From CALFVT01 sp039989855 (GTDB taxonomy: Bacteria > Pseudomonadota > Alphaproteobacteria > Caulobacterales > Maricaulaceae), in NCBI GenBank assembly GCA_039989855.1, contig JBDXGZ010000024.1, forward strand, positions 1 to 64,000: 64,000 bases of DNA, given 5' to 3'. Position 1 is the first letter of the stretch. Every line of letters starts with the position of its first letter. The position numbers and the translations under genes were made by a program. The notes beneath the pieces were generated by a model. The model was given only the letters and a program-made list of their open reading frames with translations, was not told the DNA's origin and did not search any database. Below are positions 1 through 8,765 of the stretch, one piece after another.

Positions 1-294
1 AAGAACCGTTGCTTCGTCATCAAGGGCTCTCCAGAGATAAACCATCTTCCCATTTATCTTGGTATAGACTTCATCCAGATGCCAGACAGGTGAGGGGAGT
101 TCCGCTCGTGATTTTATTCGTTTGGCATAAACGGTTCCAAACTTTTCGACCCACCTTCGGATTGTTTCATAGGAGATATCGACGCCGCCGTTCGACCATT
201 ATATTTAAATATCACGAAAACTTAGATTGAACCTAAAGTACATCCAAACAGCTCGCCGAATAATATCAGGATGGAAGCGATAACGAGAATCGAT
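1..294 (-). pseudogene. IS6-family transposase relic (N-terminal half, runs off left edge)
   Basis: Reading the minus strand from about 294 to the edge gives a recognisable IS6-type transposase: RYRFHPDIIRRAVWMYFRF, then NLSFRDI, then VDISYETIRRWVEKFG, then PVWHLDEVYTKINGK and LWRALDDEATVL. The first catalytic Asp lies in WHLDEV. Between NLSFRDI and VDISYE the spacing expected for the family (eight codons) is kept, but two of those codons are TAA, so the gene is dead by point mutation. No ATG start is present in frame at the N-terminus. The C-terminal part would lie outside the window. The plus-strand reading frame over the same bases is an antisense shadow. Confidence 0.85.
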
Positions 295-404
295 TTATGT
301 ATGCACTTTGGTCAATTAGCATAGAGCCAGAAAAGAGGGGGTAACGTGACAAAGCCGCCGGACACAGGACCGCATCAAACTTAGGCTAATCATCTATCAA
401 ATAA

Positions 405-423
405 CCTTTGCAAATAGGGAGCC
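405..423. repeat. possible degenerate IS6 terminal inverted repeat
   Basis: The sequence cctttgcaaatagggagcc resembles the outer end of IS6-family elements (TTTGCAA followed a few bases later by AGCC). It lies about 110 bases beyond the N-terminal end of the transposase relic, where such an end is expected. The match is imperfect (about three extra bases), so this is tentative. A short hairpin, aggacgtt/aacgtcct at 432-451, follows it. Confidence 0.3.
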
Positions 424-553
424 ATCCACACAGGACGTTAGCGAACGTCCTTAATTGGGCTGTGATTATAATAGGCTCATCTAATGTCTGCTGCGGTGGA
501 AAAGTGGGCATTAATAGCTACACCAATCGTCTGATAAGACTAGCATATTAATT

Positions 554-616
554 GCACATATATTGTGCGGTTTCGGCGAATTTTAAGTTTTAAGGTGCGT
601 GACGTTTGAATCGTCA
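554..616 (+). promoter_or_regulatory. otsA leader with two short inverted repeats
   Basis: The gene-free stretch 295-640 holds the transposase end and then the otsA leader. Two short inverted repeats lie close to otsA: GCACA-TATAT-TGTGC at 554-568 and TGACG-N7-CGTCA at 600-616. Either could be an operator. I see no convincing minus 35/minus 10 pair and no GGAAC-type general-stress sigma site. Assignment to regulation is inference from position and symmetry. Confidence 0.25.
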
Positions 617-640
617 TGGGCTTAACAGTACCAAAGTCTC

Positions 641-2065
641 ATGAAGACGCTTCAAAAAAAAGCTGCGCGTTTAATCGCGGTTTCCAACCGTACAGCTATT
701 GACACGAATGCTCGTGCAGGCGGACTGGCAGTTGCCTTGTGGGATAGCCTCAAGAAATCCGAAGGCCTTTGGGTGGGATGGAGCGGAACGATAAAGGACT
801 TTCCGACACAAAAGCCTCATATTTTATCTGATGATGGCGTTGGTTTTGCCCTCTGTGATTTTAGTAAATCTCAATATGAAGGGTTTTATTTGAATTACTC
901 TAACAGTGTTTTGTGGCCACTGTTTCACAATAGGTTAGACCTTGTAAATTTTGATGTTCACGACTTTACGCCTTACCGTGACACAAACGAACAATTTGCT
1001 ACTGCCGTCGTAGAAAACGCGACATCGGACGATTTCGTATGGGTTCATGATTATCATTTCTTTTTATTAGCAAGTGAACTTCGGAAACAATCATGGACAG
1101 GCCAAGTTGGATTTTTCTTACATATTCCGTTTCCAGCTCCTGATGTTTTTAGAGCTTTACCTGAAGCAGACATAATAGGACGTGCCCTTTGTTATTACGA
1201 CATTATAGGCCTACAAACCAAAACGGACGTTATAAACCTCAAAAGGTATTTGCGTGAGGATTGCGGCGGTATAGAAAACGGCGAAGAAGATATGTTAGTT
1301 TTTGGGAGAACTGTCACCATCAGGCATTGCCCCATTGGAATTGATGTCAAGGATTTCGTAGCTACAGCTACGAGTTCACCAGCACAGGCCGCAAAGCAAA
1401 AGTTACGAAAGTTTCTAGGGAACCGTAAATTAATTATCGGTGTCGATCGCATGGATTATTCCAAAGGCCTCCCCCAGCGTTTCAAAGCAGTCTCTAAGCT
1501 ATTTGACCAGTACCCTGATACACATGGCGTCACCTCCTTCATGCAAATAGCTCCACCTTCACGCAGTGTCGTTGATGAGTATATTCACCTAAGAGAGACG
1601 CTGGATCAGCTATGCGGACGTATTAATGGAAATTATGGGGACCTGGACTGGATACCCATTCGATATCTCGCAAGAGCCTATCCTCGGGCAGAAATTGCAG
1701 GTCTTTTTGAAATCTCGGATGTCTGCCTTGTTACGCCTCTTCAAGATGGAATGAACCTTGTCGCGAAGGAATTTATTGCGGCTCAAGACCCCGACAATCC
1801 CGGTGTCCTTATCCTCTCGCAATTTGCAGGGGCGGCTGAGCAAATGAGCGAGGCATTAATCGTGAATCCATATGATACGGAAATGGTAGCTCGCACTATT
1901 CATAAGGCTCTTAACATGCCCCTCAAAGACCGTAAAAAACGCTGGCAAGCCTTATATGCCGGAGTTTTAAAAGAAGATATCAACTGGTGGCGTCAACGCT
2001 TTTTTAAGCCCCAAGCGATGACGCCAATACCTTTTGGTAATGCGGTGTCTGAGAAACACGTGTGA
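641..2065 (+). CDS. otsA: alpha,alpha-trehalose-phosphate synthase (GT20)
   Basis: This enzyme joins UDP-glucose (or another NDP-glucose) and glucose-6-phosphate to trehalose-6-phosphate in the cytoplasm. The 474 residues match the usual length for bacterial OtsA. Family features seen are VSNR (about 14-17) and the AGGLAVAL glycine loop (about 26-33), WVHDYH (134-139), GVDRMDYSKGLPQR (about 266-280) and DGMNLVAKEF (about 369). The stop codon TGA abuts the ATG of otsB, so the two are co-transcribed and probably translationally coupled. The Shine-Dalgarno before this ATG is weak. The module sits between transposase relics, which suggests acquisition. Trehalose made here would protect against osmotic or desiccation stress. 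Confidence 0.95.
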   Translation: MKTLQKKAARLIAVSNRTAIDTNARAGGLAVALWDSLKKSEGLWVGWSGTIKDFPTQKPHILSDDGVGFALCDFSKSQYEGFYLNYSNSVLWPLFHNRLDLVNFDVHDFTPYRDTNEQFATAVVENATSDDFVWVHDYHFFLLASELRKQSWTGQVGFFLHIPFPAPDVFRALPEADIIGRALCYYDIIGLQTKTDVINLKRYLREDCGGIENGEEDMLVFGRTVTIRHCPIGIDVKDFVATATSSPAQAAKQKLRKFLGNRKLIIGVDRMDYSKGLPQRFKAVSKLFDQYPDTHGVTSFMQIAPPSRSVVDEYIHLRETLDQLCGRINGNYGDLDWIPIRYLARAYPRAEIAGLFEISDVCLVTPLQDGMNLVAKEFIAAQDPDNPGVLILSQFAGAAEQMSEALIVNPYDTEMVARTIHKALNMPLKDRKKRWQALYAGVLKEDINWWRQRFFKPQAMTPIPFGNAVSEKHV

Positions 2066-2791
2066 ATGACAGTCAACATTAAAAATATGTTTTCGCTTCC
2101 TGCGGGTATAGCTTTATTTCTGGACTTTGATGGGACTTTAGCCTCGTTTCAAGACAATCCCGAAAAAGTCTATCTTGATAAGAGGCAAATAAATTTGTTG
2201 CTTAGATTAAATCAACATCTTGATGGTGCATTAGCGATCATTAGTGGACGCGACATTCAGGATTTATCAAAGCGGGTCCCGCGAACACTCTGGCGTATAG
2301 GTCAACACGGTTTATATGTGGCGCCGCCGAGTCAAGAATTTTGTGAAAGTGTGGCCGGTTTTTCACCGGAACTCCTCCAAACTATCACAAGTATTACGAC
2401 TGAATTCAAAGGTGTCTGGGTAGAGCATAAAGGCCCCATTTTAACTATTCATCATCGCGCTAATGCACTCGCAGCTAATGATATTATAACAGCCTTAACA
2501 CCGCTTATATCCACCGAAGACGGCCTCGTTCTACAAGCCGGATATAATATTTTAGAGATAAAGCCCAAAGATGCCAATAAAGGCTTGGCTATAGAACGCC
2601 AGATGAATTTTGAAACATTTAAGGGCAGAATTCCCGTGATGATTGGTGATGACGCCACGGATGAGGATGGATTTATCGCTACGCAGAAATTAGGCGGATT
2701 TGGTGTCAAAATTGGAGTTGGAAAAACAGCAGCCCTTTACCGTCTTGACCAGATTGATGATCTTTACACGCTTTTAGGAACACTCATATGA
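2066..2791 (+). CDS. otsB: trehalose-6-phosphate phosphatase (HAD superfamily)
   Basis: The protein removes phosphate from trehalose-6-phosphate to give trehalose, the second step after OtsA. HAD motif I is FLDFDGTLASF with the nucleophile pair Asp20/Asp22; motif II is near IISGRD (about 59-64); the acidic motif IV is IGDDATDEDG (about 192-201). The 241-residue length is normal. It starts on the base after the otsA stop, and its own stop overlaps the start of the GH15 gene by four bases (ATGA), so the three genes form one tight operon. Confidence 0.95.
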   Translation: MTVNIKNMFSLPAGIALFLDFDGTLASFQDNPEKVYLDKRQINLLLRLNQHLDGALAIISGRDIQDLSKRVPRTLWRIGQHGLYVAPPSQEFCESVAGFSPELLQTITSITTEFKGVWVEHKGPILTIHHRANALAANDIITALTPLISTEDGLVLQAGYNILEIKPKDANKGLAIERQMNFETFKGRIPVMIGDDATDEDGFIATQKLGGFGVKIGVGKTAALYRLDQIDDLYTLLGTLI

Positions 2792-4557
2792 GCCATCTAA
2801 ATTTAGGTATTATTGGCAATAGTACAATTGCTGCCCTTATTGATACGGATGCACGAATTAACTGGTTATGCCTACCAAAAATTGACGGAGATCCAATTTT
2901 TGACGCTCTGTTGGGCGGCCAAGGAAGTTTTGGTGTTTGGATGGAAGGCAGGGTTTCAACCGAACAAAGTTATGAAGTCAATACAGCCGTTCTTCGAACG
3001 CGGCTCACTGATCAAGATGGAGCCATTTTAGATATTATAGATTTTGCACCTTACTATACCAACCGCGGAAGAAGTTTTCGGCCAGCTAGTTTCGTACGGG
3101 AATTCAAAGTCATTCATGGTTCGCCTCGTATTAGAATTGAAATAAACGCGCAAAGTAATTGGGGAGAGAGCGAAATCAAACCTAATCGAGGTGTCCATCA
3201 CCTAAGTTTTGACACACCTGATGGTGGGTTTCGCGTTACGACGTCTGCGCCTGTGGCCTACGCTTTATCTGGGACTTTATTTGTATTAGACAGAGACATT
3301 GCTTTTATATGCGGGTCGGATGAAGCCGTAATTGAGAATGTTGATTTCCTTGCACGTGACTGGCGTGAGCGAACAATAGATTATTGGCGTAAATGGACCC
3401 GGAGTTTAACCATTCCACCCGATTGGCAATCCGCCGTTATTCGCGCAGCCATTACCTTAAAGTTATGCGTCTTTGAAGAAACAGGAGGTGTAGTGGCGGC
3501 TTTGACCACCTCTATCCCTGAACATGAAGGGTCTGAGCGAAATTGGGATTATCGGTTTTGTTGGATACGGGATGCTTATTTTTCCGTCACGGCACTCAAC
3601 CGCCTCGCCTCAATGGAAACCTTGGAACATTATATGCGCTTCTTACGTAATGTCGTCGCGCAAGCTAAGGGCGGGCATATTCAGCCTGTTTACGGGATTA
3701 GTCTTGAGATGGCCTTGACGGAAGACTTCGCGCAGCATTTACCAGGCTATCGCGGGTTTGGTCCTGTGCGGCGCGGCAATCAAGCTGCGGAACATATTCA
3801 GCATGACGTTTATGGTCAGATTATTCTAGCAGCCACGCAAGCTTTCCTAGATGAGAGACTTTTGTCAAAGGTGGGTGTCGCTGAGTTTGAGCAACTCGAG
3901 CCAGTAGGCGAGAGAGCCTTTTCTGTTCATGATACGCCTGATGCTGGTATATGGGAATTTCGTAGCCTCGCATATGTGCACACATCATCGGCCATTATGT
4001 GCTGGGCTGCTTGCGATAGACTTTCTAAAATTGCGACCTATTTGAAGCTAGGTAAAAAGTCTGCATATTGGTCTGAGCGCGCCGAAATTATTCGCAATCA
4101 CATATTGGAGAATGCCTTCAATAAAGACATGAATGCTTTCACAGCTAGTTACGGAGGCGAGTCATTAGATGCATCGGTTCTGTTGATGGCTGAGATCGGG
4201 TTTATTGATGCACATGACCCACGTTATATAGGGACGGTAGAGGCTATTGATAAGGATTTACGCGAAGGCAATCATATCTATCGTTATAAAACCAAAGACG
4301 ATTTCGGGAAGCCCCAAACAGCCTTTACAGCTTGTACTTTCTGGCACATTGATGCGCTTTATCGCATTGGTCGAGAAACTGACGCCCGCGAAATGTTCGA
4401 AGCGATACTTGCTCAGCGAAATCATCTTGGATTGTTATCAGAAGATGTTGACCCCAAAACGGATGAGCTGTGGGGAAATTTTCCACAGACCTACTCTATG
4501 GTCGGCATTATAAATTCCGCCAACCTAATGAGTCGAAAATGGACAGATATTGTGTAA
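2788..4557 (+). CDS. GH15 glycoside hydrolase (glucoamylase/trehalase-like)
   Basis: A 589-residue member of glycoside hydrolase family 15. It shows the N-terminal GNSTIAALID segment, the WDYRFCWIRDA motif (about 253-263) and two candidate catalytic glutamates, one in AGIWEFRS (about 387-393) and one in SEDVDPKTDELWGNFPQ (about 551-567). Proteins of this type encoded with otsAB act as glucoamylases or as GH15 trehalases. In this context trehalose turnover is a reasonable guess, but the substrate cannot be read from sequence. It overlaps otsB by four bases and ends the operon. No clear terminator follows; the next sequence is a transposase relic on the other strand. Confidence 0.88.
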   Translation: MSHLNLGIIGNSTIAALIDTDARINWLCLPKIDGDPIFDALLGGQGSFGVWMEGRVSTEQSYEVNTAVLRTRLTDQDGAILDIIDFAPYYTNRGRSFRPASFVREFKVIHGSPRIRIEINAQSNWGESEIKPNRGVHHLSFDTPDGGFRVTTSAPVAYALSGTLFVLDRDIAFICGSDEAVIENVDFLARDWRERTIDYWRKWTRSLTIPPDWQSAVIRAAITLKLCVFEETGGVVAALTTSIPEHEGSERNWDYRFCWIRDAYFSVTALNRLASMETLEHYMRFLRNVVAQAKGGHIQPVYGISLEMALTEDFAQHLPGYRGFGPVRRGNQAAEHIQHDVYGQIILAATQAFLDERLLSKVGVAEFEQLEPVGERAFSVHDTPDAGIWEFRSLAYVHTSSAIMCWAACDRLSKIATYLKLGKKSAYWSERAEIIRNHILENAFNKDMNAFTASYGGESLDASVLLMAEIGFIDAHDPRYIGTVEAIDKDLREGNHIYRYKTKDDFGKPQTAFTACTFWHIDALYRIGRETDAREMFEAILAQRNHLGLLSEDVDPKTDELWGNFPQTYSMVGIINSANLMSRKWTDIV

Positions 4558-4635
4558 ACTTGAACATTCAAATTAGCCTTACCTCTTGTCCCCCTTGTTA
4601 ACTGAACTCGTCGTGATTTTCTCAAGATGCCTTTC

Positions 4636-5000
4636 TTAAGCACAAGTTGTTGCTATGAATCTATACCATTCCGTCTGCGCTTGCGCTCTGAATTTTCGAA
4701 GTGTTTGTCTTGAGATAAGATGACGTCGATGGTTAAACAGGTTGTAGAATTGACTGTGAGTTAAAAGTAATTATTGAACGTTTCTCATTGATCTAAATTT
4801 CTGAGCTTTTCGTTCTCTTCGACGGATAGGAAGGTGAGAATATTCGGCGCGGTTATTCTTTCGACCTCCAGTATCTTGCAAATGTTTCAAGCCTAGAAGC
4901 TTGAGAACAGCGCCATAGGACCCAAGCTTGTCCGTCACAATTCGAGTAGGCCTTACGCCCTGTTTTCTAAAGAGTTTCCTCAGTAAACGCAGAGCCTCGC
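4636..5000 (-). pseudogene. IS6-family transposase relic (C-terminal half)
   Basis: Minus-strand translation gives the C-terminal third of an IS6 transposase: EALRLLRKLFRKQG, then RIVTDKLGSYGAVLKLLGL, then GGRKNNRAEYSHLPIRRRER, then NLFNHRRHLISRQTLRKF, ending at a TAA at 4636-4638. The DK and RAE segments carry the later catalytic Asp and Glu. An in-frame TAA at 4771-4773 replaces a residue in the conserved tail. The relic begins six bases after the phoU stop, so its N-terminal half is lost. It is on the same strand as the relic at 1-294. Confidence 0.85.
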
Positions 5001-5005
5001 AAACG

Positions 5006-5731
5006 TTATTTTTCTTTCTGATCGTGTTCTAAGATCATTTTACTTGTTTTATCGCTTTTTGTGCGCTTGCCTTCAGGCCAATCGCCTGTGTTCATGTAGA
5101 TAAGTTCTTTCGCAATATCGGCCACATTGTCGCCCATGCGTTCAATGTTTTTAGCCATAAACATCACATGCATACATCCCGAAATATTGCGGAGATCTTC
5201 CATCATATAGGTCAGCATTTCACGGAAGAGGGCATTGTGAGACCTATCGACATTTTCGTCTTGTGCTCGCACGTTTATTGCAAGCTCTGTGTCCTGATCT
5301 TTATAGGCCTGCATAATAGAGGAGATCATATCTTGAACGATTTCGCTCATGCGTATTAACGTATCGATCGGCCCTGTGTCCGCTTCTGCTTTGGTAATTG
5401 TATTGGTGCGCTGCGCCATATTCCGCGTTAGATCACCCATCCGCTCCAAATGACCCGCACTCTTCAATGTGATAACAACCTTCCGTAGATCTCCTGCGAA
5501 AGGTTGACGTAAAGCTAGGATTTTGATGGCGAGGTCGTTAAGATCTGCTTCCATTTTATTGAGCCGCTTATCACCCTTTATCACTTGTTTTGCAAGAACA
5601 CGGTCTTCTTTACGCAAAGCACGGGTCGCTAATTTAAGTTGCTCAGCTACAATGTCGCCCATTTCAAGGAACATAGATTCCAAACGCGACATGTCCTCGT
5701 TAAAGGAAGAAACAATATGATCATCGCTCAT
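5006..5731 (-). CDS. phoU: phosphate-specific transport system accessory protein PhoU
   Basis: PhoU links the Pst transporter to the PhoR kinase and lowers phosphate signalling when phosphate is plentiful. The 241-residue protein begins MSDDHIVSSFNEDM and contains two repeats of the PhoU helical bundle, each with the E/D-rich metal-binding signature (for example GHLERMGDLTRNMA and KNIERMGDNVADIA). An upstream in-frame start would add 32 residues that overlap pstB; the start chosen lies four bases after the pstB stop and gives the normal family length. It is the last gene of the pst operon. Its end lies against a transposase relic, which may have removed downstream genes such as phoB. Confidence 0.93.
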   Translation of the reverse strand: MSDDHIVSSFNEDMSRLESMFLEMGDIVAEQLKLATRALRKEDRVLAKQVIKGDKRLNKMEADLNDLAIKILALRQPFAGDLRKVVITLKSAGHLERMGDLTRNMAQRTNTITKAEADTGPIDTLIRMSEIVQDMISSIMQAYKDQDTELAINVRAQDENVDRSHNALFREMLTYMMEDLRNISGCMHVMFMAKNIERMGDNVADIAKELIYMNTGDWPEGKRTKSDKTSKMILEHDQKEK

Positions 5732-5735
5732 GTTT

Positions 5736-6539
5736 TTATCCAATTCGGCCAGAAATATAATTTTGAGTACGTTCTTGGGCTGGGTTCGTAAAGATAGACT
5801 CTGTGTCACCACTTTCCACCAACTCACCTAGATGGAAAAAGGCTGTTTGCTGAGAGACCCGTGCCGCCTGCTGCATGGAATGAGTCACAATCACGATTGT
5901 GTACTTCTCTTTCATGGAGTCCATCAAATTTTCAATGATAGCCGTCGCAATCGGATCAAGTGCAGAACAAGGTTCGTCCATCAAGATAATCTGGGGGTCG
6001 ACAGCAATGGCCCGCGCAATACACAGACGTTGCTGCTGACCACCCGAGAGACTTGTACCCGGTTCATTCAACCGATCAGACACTTCATCATACAGGCCCG
6101 CACGACGAAGCGAGGTAATGACGATATCTTCAAGATGGTCTTTAGATTCCGATAGACCGTGAATGCGAGGGCCATAGGCGACATTATCAAATATCGATTT
6201 TGGAAAAGGGTTTGCCTTTTGAAAGACCATGCCGATGCGAGACCGAAGCGCGACAACATCGACTTTTGAATCATATATGTCCTGACCTGCAAACTTAATA
6301 TCGCCGCTAATTCGGCATGAATCGATCGTATCATTCATACGGTTGAAACAGCGTAGAAAGGTGGATTTCCCGCAACCGGACGGACCTATAAGCGCTGTGA
6401 TCTGGTTTTCAGGAATATCAAGGCTGACATTTTTGATGGCCTGCTTTTTTCCGTAATACACATCAACGCCGTTAGCGGTCATGATGGGAGCCGAACCGTT
6501 TGTCGACACCGCAGTTTTGTATGTCATATTCTTTTCCAT
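5736..6539 (-). CDS. pstB: phosphate ABC transporter ATP-binding protein PstB
   Basis: The ATPase subunit of the high-affinity phosphate importer. It has Walker A GPSGCGKST (52-60), the ABC signature LSGGQQQR (about 165), Walker B IILMDEP and the H-loop in IVTHSM. The 267 residues are normal. Its start codon overlaps the pstA stop by one base (TAATG on the minus strand), so it is coupled to pstA. It works with the PstC/PstA channel and the PstS binding protein. Confidence 0.97.
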   Translation of the reverse strand: MEKNMTYKTAVSTNGSAPIMTANGVDVYYGKKQAIKNVSLDIPENQITALIGPSGCGKSTFLRCFNRMNDTIDSCRISGDIKFAGQDIYDSKVDVVALRSRIGMVFQKANPFPKSIFDNVAYGPRIHGLSESKDHLEDIVITSLRRAGLYDEVSDRLNEPGTSLSGGQQQRLCIARAIAVDPQIILMDEPCSALDPIATAIIENLMDSMKEKYTIVIVTHSMQQAARVSQQTAFFHLGELVESGDTESIFTNPAQERTQNYISGRIG

Positions 6540-7816
6540 TACCAGCGTCTCTCCAAGCGTCTGCGGAGATACACAGCGAATAAATTCATTAATATGAGGA
6601 ACATTAACAACACCATAATGGCGGCTGATGTTAACTCCACGAACCCTTTTTCTGGACTATCCGCCCAAAGGAAAATTTGAACGGGCAAGGATGTCGCGAC
6701 ATCCGTTACGCCCTTTGGAACGTCCACAATAAAGGCCACCATGCCGATCATCAGCAAAGGCGCTGTTTCGCCCAAAGCACGGGCCATGCCTAAGATCGTT
6801 CCTGTTAGCATACCTGGCATCGCCAAAGGCACGATATGGTGAAACGTTGTCTGCGTCTTACTCGCCCCAAGTCCCATTGCTGCGTCTCTCGTGCTTTGCG
6901 GGATAGACCGCAGAATAGATCTGGAGGCGATAATAATGGTTGGCAAGGTCATGAGCGCCAGCACCATCCCGCCGACAAGCGGTGTCGAGCGCGGAAGATT
7001 AAAGAAATTCAAAAATACAGCTAACCCCAACAGACCGAATACAATAGACGGTACAGCGGCTAGGTTGTTGATGTTGACCTCAATCAAATTGGTTAGGCGG
7101 TTTTTCTTTGCATATTCTTCAAGGTAAACAGCGGTCAGAATGCCCAATGGAAAAGCGATCAAGAAACAAACCAAGAGACTAAAAAAGGACCCCAAGGCGG
7201 CGCTTAAAATACCCGCCATTTCTGGCGCGCGCGAATCTCCGCTAGTGAAGAAGACGCGGTTAAACTTTTTCTTTACGCGGCCTTCGGCTTTTAACTGATT
7301 TACCCACGCGATATCTTGATCCTTTAAGCGGCGAACAGCTTCGTCTAAGTTCTCGTCAATCTTACCTTTGATGTACAGATCGACCTCCGATGAAGCTGCA
7401 ATCCAAACGCGCTTCGTCGTTCCAATCATATTTGGGTTCGCTGCGACTCGCTCTCCCAAATCAAAAACAGCGCCGCCGCTCACAAGCTTATAGAGGCGGT
7501 TTCTAGCTTTGCGTTCCGTGGCATCTGGGACGACTTCTTGAAGGCCCGTCAATATAAGCGGTTTATAATTGGCTTGCTTGAGGTCCACCTGAACACGTGT
7601 GCCTTGGGGATCAATGACGCTTTGCGCAAACTCAACATCAACGCCAATCATTGTTTTTTGGAACGCCCCAAGACCGCGCGCGAAAATCGCCGTGAACATC
7701 AAGACCATAAATGAAATTGAGATCGCAATGGCAACCCGCCCATACCATTGAAACCTTGAATGGCGCTTATGGCGCTTGGCCATTTGCGGCGACGTCGTGA
7801 GAAGATAATCAGGCAT
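6539..7816 (-). CDS. pstA: phosphate ABC transporter permease PstA
   Basis: A 425-residue permease, longer than the enteric type because a periplasmic domain of about 150 residues lies between the first membrane helix (about 30-50) and the remaining helices (about 210-420). That insertion is typical of alphaproteobacterial PstA (the DUF3333 type). The coupling loop with GLGASKTQT and the following helices are conserved. It overlaps pstC by eight bases. Together with PstC it forms the inner-membrane pore. Confidence 0.94.
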   Translation of the reverse strand: MPDYLLTTSPQMAKRHKRHSRFQWYGRVAIAISISFMVLMFTAIFARGLGAFQKTMIGVDVEFAQSVIDPQGTRVQVDLKQANYKPLILTGLQEVVPDATERKARNRLYKLVSGGAVFDLGERVAANPNMIGTTKRVWIAASSEVDLYIKGKIDENLDEAVRRLKDQDIAWVNQLKAEGRVKKKFNRVFFTSGDSRAPEMAGILSAALGSFFSLLVCFLIAFPLGILTAVYLEEYAKKNRLTNLIEVNINNLAAVPSIVFGLLGLAVFLNFFNLPRSTPLVGGMVLALMTLPTIIIASRSILRSIPQSTRDAAMGLGASKTQTTFHHIVPLAMPGMLTGTILGMARALGETAPLLMIGMVAFIVDVPKGVTDVATSLPVQIFLWADSPEKGFVELTSAAIMVLLMFLILMNLFAVYLRRRLERRW

Positions 7817-8765
7817 ATTTTTTCTTATATTTATTGACTATTCTCAAGGCCACGATGTTCAAACCCAAGGTTAAAACCAAGAGGAATAAAGCAATCGCAA
7901 AAGCGGCCAAAGTTTTAGCACTATCAAACTCTTGGTCCCCAGTCAGCAAGGTGACAATTTGAACCGTCATGGTTGTCACCGCTTCAAACGGGTTAGCGGT
8001 CAAATTTGCCGCCAATCCTGCGGCCATCACCACAATCATCGTTTCGCCAATAGCTCTGGAAATTGCGAGCAAGAGGCTCCCGATAATGCCTGGCGTTGCT
8101 GCCGGTAGGACGACTTTCGTAATCGTCTCCGTTTCCGTTGCGCCCATACCGTAAGACGCGTCACGCAAGGCTTGCGGAACTGCATTGAGGACGTCGTCAG
8201 AGAGTGACGAAATAAAGGGTACGAGCATAATTCCCATAACAAGGCCTGCGGCGAGCGCGCTTTCAGATGAAATCTGAAATCCTGCCCCAGACCCCATACT
8301 GCGAATAATCGGAGCAACGACGAGGGCCGCAAAAAATCCATAAACAACCGTCGGGATACCCGCCAATAGCTCAAGCATGGGCTTGATGAGATTACGTGTT
8401 TTTGGTTTCGCAAACTCCGCCAGATAAACCGCCGACAATATGCCTAGAGGTGTCGCCACACACATAGCGATAAAGCTAATCAGGAGCGTTCCAGACAAGA
8501 GAGGCAATACGCCGAACTTACCGCTCGCGCCGACTTGGTCTGAACGAAGCGCCGTCTGCGGGCTCCATTCGAGTCCAAAGATAAATTCTGTCAGAGGTAT
8601 TTTTTTGAAAAAGTGGAAAGCTTCAAAGGCTAAAGACGCAACGATACCAATGGTTGTAAAAATCGCGACAAAAGAACAGGCAATTAGGACAGCCTGAATG
8701 CCGTATTCTTTAATTTGATTGCGGCGGTTTGACCGCCGCAATGTAAAGTCGCGAGAGCCCGACAC
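7809..8765 (-). CDS. pstC: phosphate ABC transporter permease PstC
   Basis: A 318-residue inner-membrane permease with about six hydrophobic helices and the EAA-type coupling loop (YGMGATETETITKV, about 205-218). The N-terminus (MSGSRDFTLRRSNRRNQ) is basic and cytoplasmic. The start codon lies on the base next to the pstS stop, which shows tight operon packing. It pairs with PstA. Confidence 0.94.
   Translation of the reverse strand: MSGSRDFTLRRSNRRNQIKEYGIQAVLIACSFVAIFTTIGIVASLAFEAFHFFKKIPLTEFIFGLEWSPQTALRSDQVGASGKFGVLPLLSGTLLISFIAMCVATPLGILSAVYLAEFAKPKTRNLIKPMLELLAGIPTVVYGFFAALVVAPIIRSMGSGAGFQISSESALAAGLVMGIMLVPFISSLSDDVLNAVPQALRDASYGMGATETETITKVVLPAATPGIIGSLLLAISRAIGETMIVVMAAGLAANLTANPFEAVTTMTVQIVTLLTGDQEFDSAKTLAAFAIALFLLVLTLGLNIVALRIVNKYKKKYA

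Noticed and set aside
9..230. 73-codon plus-strand open frame at the left edge
   Set aside because: It is the antisense of the IS6-type transposase relic, which has clear family motifs on the minus strand.
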